Origin: Marisa cornuarietis
Lineage: Eukaryota; Mollusca; Gastropoda; Architaenioglossa; Ampullariidae
Reading direction: 5' to 3'
Length of the DNA stretch: 64,000 nt
Assembly (NCBI GenBank): GCA_004794655.1
Contig: SMMW01000554.1
Span: 10,066,501 to 10,130,500, forward strand
How positions within the stretch are numbered: the first letter of the stretch is position 1; every line of letters starts with the position of its first letter. Positions 53,624 to 64,000 of the stretch are shown piece after piece. The notes beneath the pieces are model-generated. The model was not told where the DNA came from, ran no database searches, and saw only the letters and a list, made by a program, of their open reading frames with translations. The translations under genes and the position numbers were made by a program.

Positions 53624-55591
53624 CTATCTGGGAGTGTGGTATTTAGTCAGCCAGTCCTTGACCTTATTCACTGACTGCTCGAAGATGTCCGGCGGCGGCG
53701 TGTCTCGGTCACCCTTCTGGCACGTGATGACCTCTCGGTAGCGGATATCAAAATCTGGCGCCGTGATTTCGAACGTCCTCTCGCGGGACACCCGATAGGA
53801 GCCGATGCCCCGGATGCGATATTGCACTTGCCCTCTGGTGCCGTGCAGGCGGCCATGCACATGCCTCTCCGTTCTGCTGGAGATGGCGGGTAGGCGCGAG
53901 GGGTCAAAGGTTACGGGAGGGAGCAAGGACATGGACAGGGGGTCGGCTGAAGCCAGGCTCAGGAGCTCCGCGTCGTCTTCCTCTTCCACATCGTCGACCT
54001 TAATGTCACGGTTATGTGTCATGTCTGCTTTAAGTTCACGACCACAGGTCACTTCGGCCTTGATGTCCCGACTGCTCGTCGCATCCTCTTTGCCAGCTTT
54101 GGAAGGCATTCGAGTGCTTGCGCGCATCTTTTGCGAATTCCTGGGAGATTTTCCTCCTTGCCCACCTCCCACGACGAGACCTGCTCTGTCTCCTGGCTTC
54201 TTAGCACGGGGACGTTGCTCTGCAGCGACGTGTGTCGAATTTTGATCTTTCAAAGCCTGGTCTCTAGTGGATGCCTGGTTTCTAGCAGGTATCTGGTTTC
54301 TAGTCCAGGCTTGATCTCTGGACGAGGCGGAGCTCACGCACTGCACCTCCCCGCTGCAGTTTTCAAGACGGGGAGGATCCCCGACCGCCTCCTCGATTAT
54401 GTCGTTAACATCTTCGAGGTCGCCGTCTGTCTGGCCTCTGTCTGACGCCCTCATCTCCTGCAACGTCTCGGTCACGGCATGTCGCGCTTCTAGGGACATG
54501 TGCGCGAACACACGCATACCCTCCCGACGCGTCGCACCCCTCCTGCCTTGCTTCCATCCCACAGGTTTGCTAGCCGTCTCCTGACCGCCAAGTGCTCCCG
54601 AAGGAGACTTAATCGTGACCGCACGAGACTTGGTCAAAGCACGAGGATTTCCGCTGACGTCAGCGCACGCCTGAAAGTTGGCCGTTGCGGGCACGCACCT
54701 CGCGACCTCCTCCTTCATTTCACCTCTACCACCGTTCATCCCCCCTTCGCTGACATTCCGTGATGTGAGTTCATCGTCACTGACCACTCTTGCCTCACTC
54801 ACATCTCCCTTTTCATCGTCTGCTGCTTCCTCGACCGTCGTCTCCGGGGTAGAACTTGTGCCACTGCTGTGTCGGCTGCCATGTTCCACTGCACTCCGCG
54901 TCTCTGTCAGACCAGTGTCAGGGGCGAGTCGTGCTCCGAGGTCAAGATTTGCGAGTGAGCTCTGCTCAACGTGGGTCGGCTCGAAGGTAGTGTGGTCACA
55001 CTTTGTCGCCCTCGACGCGCAAAATCCACACTTACCCAGCGATCGCGGCTCCGACAAGTTTACAAGCAGGCACTGACATTCCCAGACGATCTCCCGAGGA
55101 CAGGGATTGGGTGTCACGGCACCGCTGCGGTCGCTCGAGTGGCACGAACCTTTTTCTGCCACTCTGCAGCCTTGTTTTTGCGCCGGCAGGATCTTCTCTT
55201 CCTCGAGAGGCCGGACCGTCACGTCGTGGGGCTGACTGCTGGCCGGCCGCGTGATCTTGACCTCACGTGGGGTGTGCTGCCGTATGGTTGCCCAGCGGTC
55301 GCTGAAGTTCACGGGTGAAGGCGCGTTGTTGATCTTGTGGTGAAGCTTTCGCCACCGCTCTTCCAGCCTTCTCATCCAGTACGGAGAGCTAGACTTGTCA
55401 ACGGTGTACCGACTGCTGACACTAACATTAGAGCGAGCACCACTACCGTTACCTCTGTCGCTGGCGCCCTCACAGACACCGGGCGGTGCAAGACTGCTAC
55501 TCTTTCGCGTGTCTTTACCATTTTGGCTGCCAGCAGAGCCTCTACTATGAGAGTGAGTAGACGGCAGCGAACAGCCACCATTGGCTTTCAT
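53624..55591 (-). CDS. Uncharacterised 655-residue protein, single long reading frame
   Basis: An uninterrupted 1968-bp frame, far longer than chance, GC-richer than its surroundings. I recognise no family. It is hydrophilic and largely disordered (Ser, Thr, Arg, Glu, Gly). There are two conserved-looking ends: an N-terminal block WMRRLEERWRKLHHKINNAP followed by SDRWATIRQHTPREVKITRP, and a C-terminal block RGQVQYRIRGIGSYRVSRER, FEITAPDFDIRYREV and VKDWLTKY at the end. Short internal repeats are visible: RNQ/RDQ units (QIPARNQASTRDQALKDQ) and RDIKAE/RELKAD/RDIKVD units before an acidic run VEEEDD. No signal peptide or membrane helix. The ATG at 55591 is the first Met; an in-frame TAG lies four codons upstream, but ctag at 55605-55602 could also be a splice acceptor, so an upstream exon is possible. 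Confidence 0.75.
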   Translation of the reverse strand: MKANGGCSLPSTHSHSRGSAGSQNGKDTRKSSSLAPPGVCEGASDRGNGSGARSNVSVSSRYTVDKSSSPYWMRRLEERWRKLHHKINNAPSPVNFSDRWATIRQHTPREVKITRPASSQPHDVTVRPLEEEKILPAQKQGCRVAEKGSCHSSDRSGAVTPNPCPREIVWECQCLLVNLSEPRSLGKCGFCASRATKCDHTTFEPTHVEQSSLANLDLGARLAPDTGLTETRSAVEHGSRHSSGTSSTPETTVEEAADDEKGDVSEARVVSDDELTSRNVSEGGMNGGRGEMKEEVARCVPATANFQACADVSGNPRALTKSRAVTIKSPSGALGGQETASKPVGWKQGRRGATRREGMRVFAHMSLEARHAVTETLQEMRASDRGQTDGDLEDVNDIIEEAVGDPPRLENCSGEVQCVSSASSRDQAWTRNQIPARNQASTRDQALKDQNSTHVAAEQRPRAKKPGDRAGLVVGGGQGGKSPRNSQKMRASTRMPSKAGKEDATSSRDIKAEVTCGRELKADMTHNRDIKVDDVEEEDDAELLSLASADPLSMSLLPPVTFDPSRLPAISSRTERHVHGRLHGTRGQVQYRIRGIGSYRVSRERTFEITAPDFDIRYREVITCQKGDRDTPPPDIFEQSVNKVKDWLTKYHTPR

Positions 55592-56424
55592 GATAAAAGG
55601 CTAGGTGATTGACACACGCAATCGGCCACACGTCCTAACTAAAGCCGCCTATTATTCCATTATCGCTGCGATATCGGAGTCTCTGACTACAGAAATACCC
55701 CCCTCCCAACACAGACACCCCCTTGAAGTTTTCTCTCTCTCTCTGTAGATCGCATTAACCAAATGCAGCAACGGTACACGAGCTAGGCAAACATCAGACA
55801 TACATAAACACTACCCCGAACAGGGCTGAGGACAGAGGGGGATTGGCAGGTGTTCAATACCAATGTCGCCCAGGTCACGGGGGTGTAGAGTGAATCACTT
55901 AAAAGCAAACTTTCGCAGTCAGACACGCACACACTCCTATCAGCTCCAACAATCGATGGAATGAAGGGCAAACGGAACTAGCTTTCACTGGCGGCCTGTC
56001 GAAATCTGTTGCTCGCGCTTTCTCGCTCCATGCACTAAACGTCGAGAATATCCGGATTTTACGTTGGTTCCGTGACTCGTCCCCCATATGGCGTCCGAAG
56101 CATCACGACCTCAAGGTCTGCAGAAAGGTGTATGAAGACGCGTTTAGTGAAGAATTCGAGGAGGTAGTCAGGTAAAGTATAAAAGTAAAGCATGGTTACA
56201 TGACACATGGTGTCTGACTTGTGGTAGAAGTAATAAAAAAATGCTGCGCGAAATGTTATTGTATTTGTTTTACAAGACAGCAATTAGAACTCTCCAGATG
56301 AAATGTGAACAGAGCTTACTCAACGCAATCCCTCTCTGTCTTTATTCACTCAGTGCTTTAATCGTCAGCTGAAGATCCTCTGATCCACCTGCACCCTGAA
56401 AAGTGCAGCTGGGTGCATGGAAAT
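55592..56424. other. 5' flank of the minus-strand ORF
   Basis: No gene recognised. A CT-rich tract at about 55730-55745 precedes the ORF on the minus-strand side. Confidence 0.5.
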
Positions 56425-56592
56425 CAGGGTTTAACGAAGTGTCAGCAGCTAAGGCCATATCACGGCAAAGTTGTCAGCCGTGTAAACTGGTATTACTTGC
56501 AGAAAAAGAATTGAATGCCCGAAGCGAGATCTGAACCGTGGACCATCGATTCTCACTGTATTGTTGACAAGCGCATAAGTGTTGCAGAGCTT
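56425..56592 (-). mobile_element. tRNA-derived SINE, family 2, copy 2 (diverged)
   Basis: On the + strand it reads gggtttaacgaa..., cagcagctaaggccatatcacggcaa, then a diverged body and a tRNA-like end near 56530-56590 (gatctgaaccgtgg). Same order as the copies at 39015 and 63881. Confidence 0.65.
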
Positions 56593-58437
56593 TCTGTTTC
56601 GACTTTGTTCAACGGTACGCCTTCTCACAATGAACCCACTCTAGCTGATGTACCTACACAGCATGTGGAATTTTGTCGCACAGAAAAAATGTTTGTCTTC
56701 AAGAGCCCAGGTACCCAACGAAAAACAATTATCAGCACTCGCATTTCCAAGGAAAGCAGATGTCTGCTGTAGGCAGTAATGACACGCAAGTGTGCGGGTG
56801 GGGGGTGGGGGTGGGAAGAGAAGGAGCCGCAGCCCATAGCAGATGAATTATTCACACGTTTGGGTTCATTGAGTCTACTGCGTCAATTGCACATTACTTT
56901 TTTTCACGACTGATATCCCTGAACGACAAGAAAAACGTTCTACTCACTTCAGTGAGGTATACAGTCTCACTTCAATCTTGCAGAATAGATATGTACAGGT
57001 ATAGTTATTTTTTTCTCCACGTCCATACACATTTGATACATTTACTGTTATTGCATCACAACTTGCATTCATTTGTGGGTTACGTGCGTACGTACCGCTT
57101 TGCTGGAGTCTACATCCGGCAACTTTGTGTTGAAATAGTTAACCGTGTGGCTGAGCTTGTGAAAATAATGCAATGTGTTTGCAGCACTTCTCGTACTCCA
57201 CTTTCAGGGTCTTTTTTGCCACTCATTTTGAAGTGGTTGTCGTAGGTACCCTGGCCTTGATTGCAGCCAGTTAGCAAGGCATGGACACGATACTCAGAAG
57301 TTCCCTCCTCAACGGGAGGTATAGTTAATGCCCCTTTGGGTGACTGGGTAGAAAGACTGATAAATACCTCTCAGTAGCTCTGGACACCCGAGGATTCCCG
57401 AATTGACCACACTCCAGTTGCATAATGCTGTAGAAAACGAACTCTGTTTCCTTGTATCCTCGTTTGCTATGACCAGTGAAGTCCCTGGCTTGGTCTTTAG
57501 GAACACTCCTCCATATGGCTTTGCTTGGTGTCTTTCCTTATGTAAAGAAAATCATCTGTAAAAATATCACCTATCTCAAACCAGTACCAGTCGACCGCTG
57601 CGGCGGAGTGTCTTGGCACTGATCGCTTGCATGACAGTTTAAATCAGAAGACAAGGCCCACAGAACAATAAACGATTATCCGAACATGGGCACCTTCAGA
57701 AACAACGCCAGTGTTGTATTGTTCTCTTTGTGTTTTCAGACCTGGCAGCACACCGTTAAACAAGAGATCAGTCACCCTAGCAGCACGCGCAAATCAAAGA
57801 TCAGATGTCAGCGTGATGACAGCGCCTGATGCTGTGACTAAGGACAGTCTCACGACAGGGTCAAGACCATCCGAGAAAAGCGAAATAAAATAAATTAATA
57901 AATAAAACACCAACACCGTTAACTATGTGCTGGCAGACGCCCCATAATGCGAACAACGTCTCGTCTTGTTCTGCTGTAGCCCTGACGAACTTTCTCGATC
58001 CCTCCTCAAGCAAACTTTTCTCTCACGTCTCGCATAGCCGATCCGGGCTTGCCAGCCGCCAGCGGAACAAAAGAGAGAAAACCAGGGTCCCAAGGTATGA
58101 AATCCACACACGTAGGTAGCAGATCAGCAGACTTTTGTCCACTGAAGGTTTGCTAAGGTCAGGGCAGACAATACAAGCCATGTCGGTGTCCCGTGGTTAC
58201 TTGCACCTGCCAGTGACCGTCTACCGGGCTGCTTCATACCACTTGCTTAAAGCAGCGTAGAAAAAGCCCCGCCTCCTGTAAGGGGTAGGGGTTGGGAGGG
58301 AGAATCGCTAATAGGTTCTTTACGTCACGTTAAACGTAACTGATACAGGTCGCAGATAAGTTTGAACCTGCCGTCTGACCTCGTGTTAACGCCGGAGATG
58401 TTGATCTATCACGCGTCGCTGCCAGTCTGACTGCGGC

Positions 58438-58585
58438 AGCCGGTGCTAGGGTAGGGCGACCGCCCAAGGCCCCGCGAAAGGAGGTTCTGTTATACGGTAT
58501 ATAGCCTACACTTAGGGCTAAAGGCCCCGCATATGACACTCGCCCAGGGCCCCACGGGGCCCAACGGATTCCTAATACCGGCTCT
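58438..58585. mobile_element. Possible hAT-like miniature element
   Basis: A 148-bp GC-rich block whose ends are inverted: agccggtgctagg on one side, agagccggtattagg on the other strand. The interior has GGCCCCGCG and GGGCCCCGTGGGGCCC palindromic motifs. Flanks actgcggc and gctgcggc match 7 of 8 bases. Boundaries uncertain. Confidence 0.4.
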
Positions 58586-60547
58586 GCTGCGGCGCACCAC
58601 CTGATGTTACACAACCATATACCTACCCCAGAACCCCTACCTATATAATGCGAACCTTGGACGGAGTGCAAAACAAATAAATAAAAACGAGTGCCTTCTA
58701 GTTTATTTCAAAAACTCTCTTGTCTGATGAGTTGGAACTAAGATAATTTGTTATCAACAACAACCGGTAATGTGTCCTGTATTTTTTCTTGTCAAGGTAA
58801 TTTCTATGTTTATGTGGTCGTACGGTTCAAATAATTGTCTCCGAAAACAATCGCGTGTTAGATTTATGCTCTGTTCCCATACATGTAATCAAAACATGAG
58901 TAAATTAATTGTGCCACTCGCTGGCTGCTGATAACCGCTAAGCACCTGACCGTCGTCTCCAACAAAGCCTCTGAGTGATGAATGGATCACGTGACATCTC
59001 CGGGCTTTGGATTTTTTGTTGTTGTTGTTGCCACGTTCCGGTTTTTCTACCTTTGGGACCTTAATTCTCCTTGGTACACGACTTACTGAGTCTGTGCCTG
59101 CATGGGGTGCGTGCGTGAGTGGATGAACTTAACGCAGATATAAACATGCGCGTGCCCGCGAGCCCACGTCACTCATACAACGTACATAATTATAGAGAGA
59201 ACGGACGACAAGAACATCCCGCAGCATACGACAAAGCCAGGGTGGCTATATAATCCCTTCAATACTAAGTGGCCATAACCTGGAACTGGTACCCGAGCGC
59301 CGCGGGCACTGACTGCATGGAGAAAAAGAAGCGGCAAATCGAACACGCATGCAGCCCAGAAAAAAAAAGCGAGGTCTTACAGCTGCTCAGCCAACACATC
59401 GTCATGCAGACACCGAGGTAACGAAACACTCGGGGCCTGCTTGTCCGCTTCAGGAGGAGATGGAATGGTTTGAACTTGTCAACAAGCGTGAAACTAGATC
59501 GATTTTTACCTGCAAAGGCAGGTCGGTAAGAGCAAGCTGTTGAGAGACATCCCTCCATCGATATTCGATGAGATTTTTGTTGCTGAAGGGTCAGGCTAGT
59601 TCATCACTATCATACGACTTTGCTGTTCTGCCTGAGACTGACAGGAGTGGGAGGGGGGTCATGTGATCATGCAATGTGATCTAACGGGATAGTTAATCGC
59701 GCTCGTTGCCAATGCCAACTATAGACTGAGTGAAATCTGATACGAAGCTGGATTTAAGACCTGTCTGACGGCCTTATCGACCAACAAAAGCATACATTTT
59801 TTTAAAGGATCGAAAACATGCGTGCACGTTTGCTGGTATCATGTCAGGACATTGTCACGAGTGTTTGTTAATTGATCAATTATAGACGAACCCGTACATT
59901 TATTGATCACGATCGAGTCTTGGGTGTAGACTGCACCTACTTTTTGTCGACCCCCTTTCATGTTGGTTTAACTCGCGCCAGTTACCTGCAGTTTAGGCAG
60001 GTGAAGCTGACTGTACCAATACGCTCACATTGCGATTGTCAACTAGAAAAGTCTTGTCTCTCTCGGCATAACGAGAGAGGTATTGTTAATTTGTTGTCAT
60101 CGAGAATGACACGTTCTTGCTTTGAAACTTACTTGTAGCTGTGGTGCTTGTTTAAAAACTCATGTCTATGTAAAAAATCAGCTGGTTTGAAGCTTAGCAA
60201 CGTTAACACACCGGAGATGTGCTGCCTATAACCTATGGTTGTAAGGACATTAACTGCAATTTTTCTGGAGTGATACCTGTCTACGTGGACGGTGTTGAGT
60301 ACACTACAAAGTGGTTACATGTTCGGCCACTGTCAATGTGCTCACTATTTGCTAGACGCTAGGCGAGCAGTCAGCTATGTTACTAATAAAATCATGAACA
60401 TCTTTAACTAAAGGTTTGGTGCTAATCAATTCGTGTGGTGTATAGTGGTAGAACGTTAGGGTTAGGATACTTTGATTAATTATTTCGTTGCGATTAAACA
60501 GTTCCAGATAATATATGCTGCGTCTGATTATATGAAAGACTTCCATA

Positions 60548-60571
60548 CGTGTGTGTGTGTGTGTGTGTGTT
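60548..60571. repeat. (GT)n microsatellite
   Basis: Short pure GT repeat. Confidence 0.9.
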
Positions 60572-62267
60572 ATCGAAGAGCGAAAAGATCCTACGACGTC
60601 GTGACGTCGCTCGATGGAGAACATGGCAACTGTCGTTGGTAAACGGCGCTGAGCTGGCTCGCTGGGCTTGTCGTCAAGTTCGTACAAAATATCGTACAAA
60701 ACACAGACAATGACGGATGTAAGCTTCTTAAGAAAAACCTGAAAGAAATCTGCCGTTTCCGCCCATTTTCTGACAAAATTATTTTTAAAAAAATTAGAAT
60801 TGTTACAGATTATTTTATATTTTCGGAAAGGCTGTTGAAGTCACTCGTTTGTGGCCTGTTACTTCCCCTACCCAGCAGAAATGAGCAATTGATTTACCAG
60901 GGAAGTAGGAGTTGGGCTACACATTCCGTGTCTTTGATTCGGTGAACTGCTGACAATCATTTATTTTTAAATTACGACTGCGGTTTTTTTAAAATTTTCC
61001 TTTGATCGATATAGCTGGGTGGGACGTACCTTCTCGTGGATCCCCCCCCACCCTTAAGTTTCTCTCTTTGTGCATTTGTGTGTCTGAGAGAGAACGAGAG
61101 AGATATAGAAGGGAAAATAACAGTGCACCACACGCCTTCGTTCTCCAGTAATCAAAGGGGCAACTATACACAAAAAGATTATTTTTTGCTTGTTAAAGTC
61201 AGCCTTCTGCGGCTCAGTGGTCTTCACGTAATTACCGTCCACGGTAAGCTTCACAAACACCCATTAATCATGCTGTCGACTTAAAACAGGCTTTAGTTTT
61301 TACACTGCGAAACCAATTTTTGTCAGCGGAGGATACCGAAAGGCAGCCAAATCCATTTTGCAATGGTCGGCGATGTCTTCTGACAAAAAAAAAAAAAAAA
61401 AAAAAAGTTAAAGGTGCCATATCAGAAACTGAGACAAAATGTTCTTTTCACTTTGCTGTGTTTCGTCTGAGGGCATCTCTACTTCCATCTCAAACCCTGT
61501 ACTAAATTTGTGGACTCTATGAATGCATTTCCGTCTGTACCAAACACGCTACTCTGTTGTAAACCAGAGATTGAAATGTATTTTTTTCTCACCCAAGCTC
61601 ATTTGATTTCATCCTCACTCCAGATCGTTAACAGGTCCTCAAACTTCTTCATTCTTCTTCCCTCCGTTCTCTCTCTTCCATCATCAATAAACATAGGTAT
61701 GACAAGAGACTGAGCAAGAGTGATATATCTATATGTAGATTCATATAGATGTAGAGATAGCGAATAAAAAAGTGCATGAAATCTTAGCGGGAAGACAACG
61801 AGAAATAAAAGTGACAACTTTAGTTTGCAGATATAACCCTATTTGGCGACAAACTGTTTATGGTTGATAGAAAAGTGAGACCTGTATGCCTTATACTTAT
61901 ACGATACAAGTTTCTACCTAATTTTTGAGTACGCCACTTAAATCTTCAAAATGGTGATTTAAAATGCTCGATGATTTGACTATTATTTTTCAGGTGCTAG
62001 GAAAAGACGGTTGGGGAAAAGGGAAGGAGAATGGTGGAATCTTCTACCTCCCATTCATAATTCAAAGGAATGGGGGTAACGGGGGATGTGAGTGCCATTG
62101 ATAATTAAAGGGAGATAATCATAAAAACGTGTTCCGAGAAAATAATTGCCTCATCTCCCAAACGGTGACATTTGCATAACATGTACGAAATAAACACCAA
62201 TGGCCATAAATTCTATTATTACATTGGAAATGGTGTAAGACTGTGTATGCACATAATAATTCTTACA

Positions 62268-62335
62268 TAATAATAATAATGCAGCTCCCCAACCAAAGTG
62301 GGGCTCACAGCACTTTACAAAACTACATAAATATC
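62268..62335. repeat. (AAT)n-linked dispersed repeat fragment
   Basis: (AAT)n followed by a segment with ctcacagcactttacaaaac, similar in layout to 4522-4620. Probably the 3' end of an old SINE. Confidence 0.35.
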
Positions 62336-63812
62336 TACTAAATGAAAATGCTTCACCACTACCATCTACCCCAACAAACACACACCAATAGTCTAAGGAA
62401 TCATCATAGACAAGCCTACATGATAAGTAGGTAGTTTGATCAGGTGGGCGGCGAGATAAAAACAAGATCAAGACAGGGTCTGATTATATGAGGTATAGTG
62501 TCAAAGGCAATGTGGTTTGTTGACGGCAGTCTTTGATATGCATCGATGTGCCCTGCTTCCCATCACTAAAAGCCATTGCTTTGTAGACTGGGCAGTTTAT
62601 GCCAGGCAACCAGACAACGGCAAAGGAAGATAACAACACTGAAGTCATAGAGGGAGGAGTAACAATGACCCCGTGAGCAAAGTGAACAAATGGATCACTG
62701 ATGACAGCACAGTGCAGACTGACTGCAACCACCTCCCAGATACAGTAGTAACAATAATCTAGGATAAATAGCATCAAAAGATGTTAACCGGAGTGTACTT
62801 TCGTCAATATTTCAAGTGATTACAATAATCGAGAATGGCAAAAATGGCATGAAAATGTTTATTATATGACTAAATCAATTGTTAAATCTAAGAAATAAAT
62901 AGATCCATGGAAACAACACACTAGAATGCAGAGAGGAATCAAACCAAATATGGAATCTACTAAGAATGTCTGGAAGAGGTGGTTTTTTTTTCCTTTACCT
63001 TTCTGGGTAGGTCTTAAGTGAACTGGCAGGGATTTCCAAACTGTGGGTTCAAATACTTCAAAAGATTGCTTGCCAGTGGAGGAAAGGGAGAACATTGCAT
63101 TTTTGAAATGTTGTTTATACTTGAACATGTGCATGTATGTGTGTGTGTGTGTGTGCATGCATGCAAGTGAAAAAAAGAACAGAACTGAAAATGCAGCTTT
63201 ATTTCTGTTAGTGCCTTGTAACAATAAAAAGGGGCATCTTCTCATGTATAACAAAAACACAAAATGGCAAAATATAAAAAGGCAGAATCACTAGGATGAA
63301 TTTCCTTCCCAAAATGAAATGTATTCCAAGTAGAGAATACCCTTTTTCCATTCACTCAAAGATTTAAAGATCACACAAAATCATCTTTCAGAAAAGTACT
63401 CTTTAGAATACATAAGAACAATGTATGAAATACATTCTTGGCTCTTGGGTATATACTCTCCATTTTACTTGTTTTTGAAAGTAAAACATAAACTGAAGTG
63501 ATATTCACAATCTGTCCTAAAAGCACATTGCGCTACAAATATCGTCATGGAACCTTCCAAAATATACCACCTGAGTAAGAGATGGTAGACATGTAAATGC
63601 TATTTGAGAGGACCAAATACTTCCATTGTCTCTGTTACCAGCTGGAGATGGTCTAAGAAGGATGTGGCACTGACTCGTAATAATCTTGCTTCATTTGACT
63701 GTAACACTCTAGAAGACAAAAATTATCAACATGTGGTAATGTACTTCAGCAAATTACAAGCTAAATTATGCAAATAAACAATCTAGGTCATGTGTGTGTT
63801 TGCATGAGAGAT

Positions 63813-63843
<31 letters not shown>

Positions 63844-63880
63844 CTACACCTTGATATTAGCCAAATGACAGAGGAGGATT

Positions 63881-64000
63881 GGTGTTTTAAGCTGAGCCAG
63901 CAAATAAGGCTAGCTAGCCCTGCAAATAGATGCCACATGTAGAGAAAGAACAGCATGCCTGAGACAAGAGCTGAACCCAGGACAGCCAAACGTCACTGTA
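63881..64000 (-). mobile_element. tRNA-derived SINE, family 2, copy 3, cut by the window end
   Basis: Begins ggtgttttaagctgagccag, then caaataaggc, and contains gagctgaacccaggacagcc as in the copy at 39015-39210. The tRNA-like 5' end lies beyond position 64000. Confidence 0.78.

Larger units (their letters stand above)
56593..63880. other. Long region without a supported gene
   Basis: About 7.3 kb in which I find no exon with family resemblance. It holds a possible hAT-like miniature element (58438-58585), a GT run (60548-60571), a poly(A) run (61385-61406) and an (AAT)n-linked repeat near 62268. The open frames present are short and overlap on both strands. Confidence 0.5.

Noticed and set aside
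57711..57893. 60-codon frame after a ttttcag acceptor-like site
   Set aside because: There is no neighbouring exon and no recognised family; a single acceptor-like site is too little evidence.

Overview
The window is animal nuclear DNA from a repeat-rich, intron-rich genome. Two observations point to a mollusc, probably a gastropod. First, the LINE ends in a (AAAC)n tail, and a tRNA-derived SINE shares its 3' end. Second, the gene set is one of conserved bilaterian genes with short exons (40-280 bp) split by GT-AG introns full of AC/GT microsatellites. The taxon is an inference. There are no bacterial operons, CRISPR arrays or prophages.

Four protein-coding loci are supported. (1) Positions 19-6197, + strand, hold the last four exons of the mismatch-repair gene MLH1, ending in the family's invariant FERC-stop; the rest lies left of the window. 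(2) Positions 25402-7497, - strand, hold a complete 15-exon gene for a vesicular amine transporter-like protein (SLC18, 477 residues). Every exon phase closes, one intron uses a GC donor, and the protein lacks a TM11 acidic residue and the luminal cysteine pair usual in vesicular monoamine transporters. It converges on MLH1. (3) Positions 34327-49379, + strand, hold a 17-exon secreted animal heme peroxidase followed by three thrombospondin type-1 repeats. (4) Positions 55591-53624, - strand, hold a 655-codon uninterrupted reading frame of unknown function.

Mobile DNA fills much of the rest. A nearly intact I/Nimb-type LINE (10126-16130) sits antisense in an intron of the transporter gene, between perfect 12-bp target-site duplications; its only visible defect is one frame change at an A5G3 run. 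An older RTE-type LINE (26451-30815), also between perfect 12-bp duplications, lies between the transporter and the peroxidase. It is broken by several frameshifts, a stop and a nested 243-bp inverted-repeat element that carries its own 8-bp duplication. A pogo/Tigger-like miniature element, a CR1/L2-like LINE remnant, two tRNA-SINE families, a possible solo LTR, a minisatellite abutting a splice donor and many microsatellites are also present.

From about 49.4 to 53.4 kb and 55.6 to 64 kb I see only repeats and unassigned sequence. Exon boundaries were placed by hand from splice signals, phase and family resemblance. Family names rest on recognised motifs, not on database searches.
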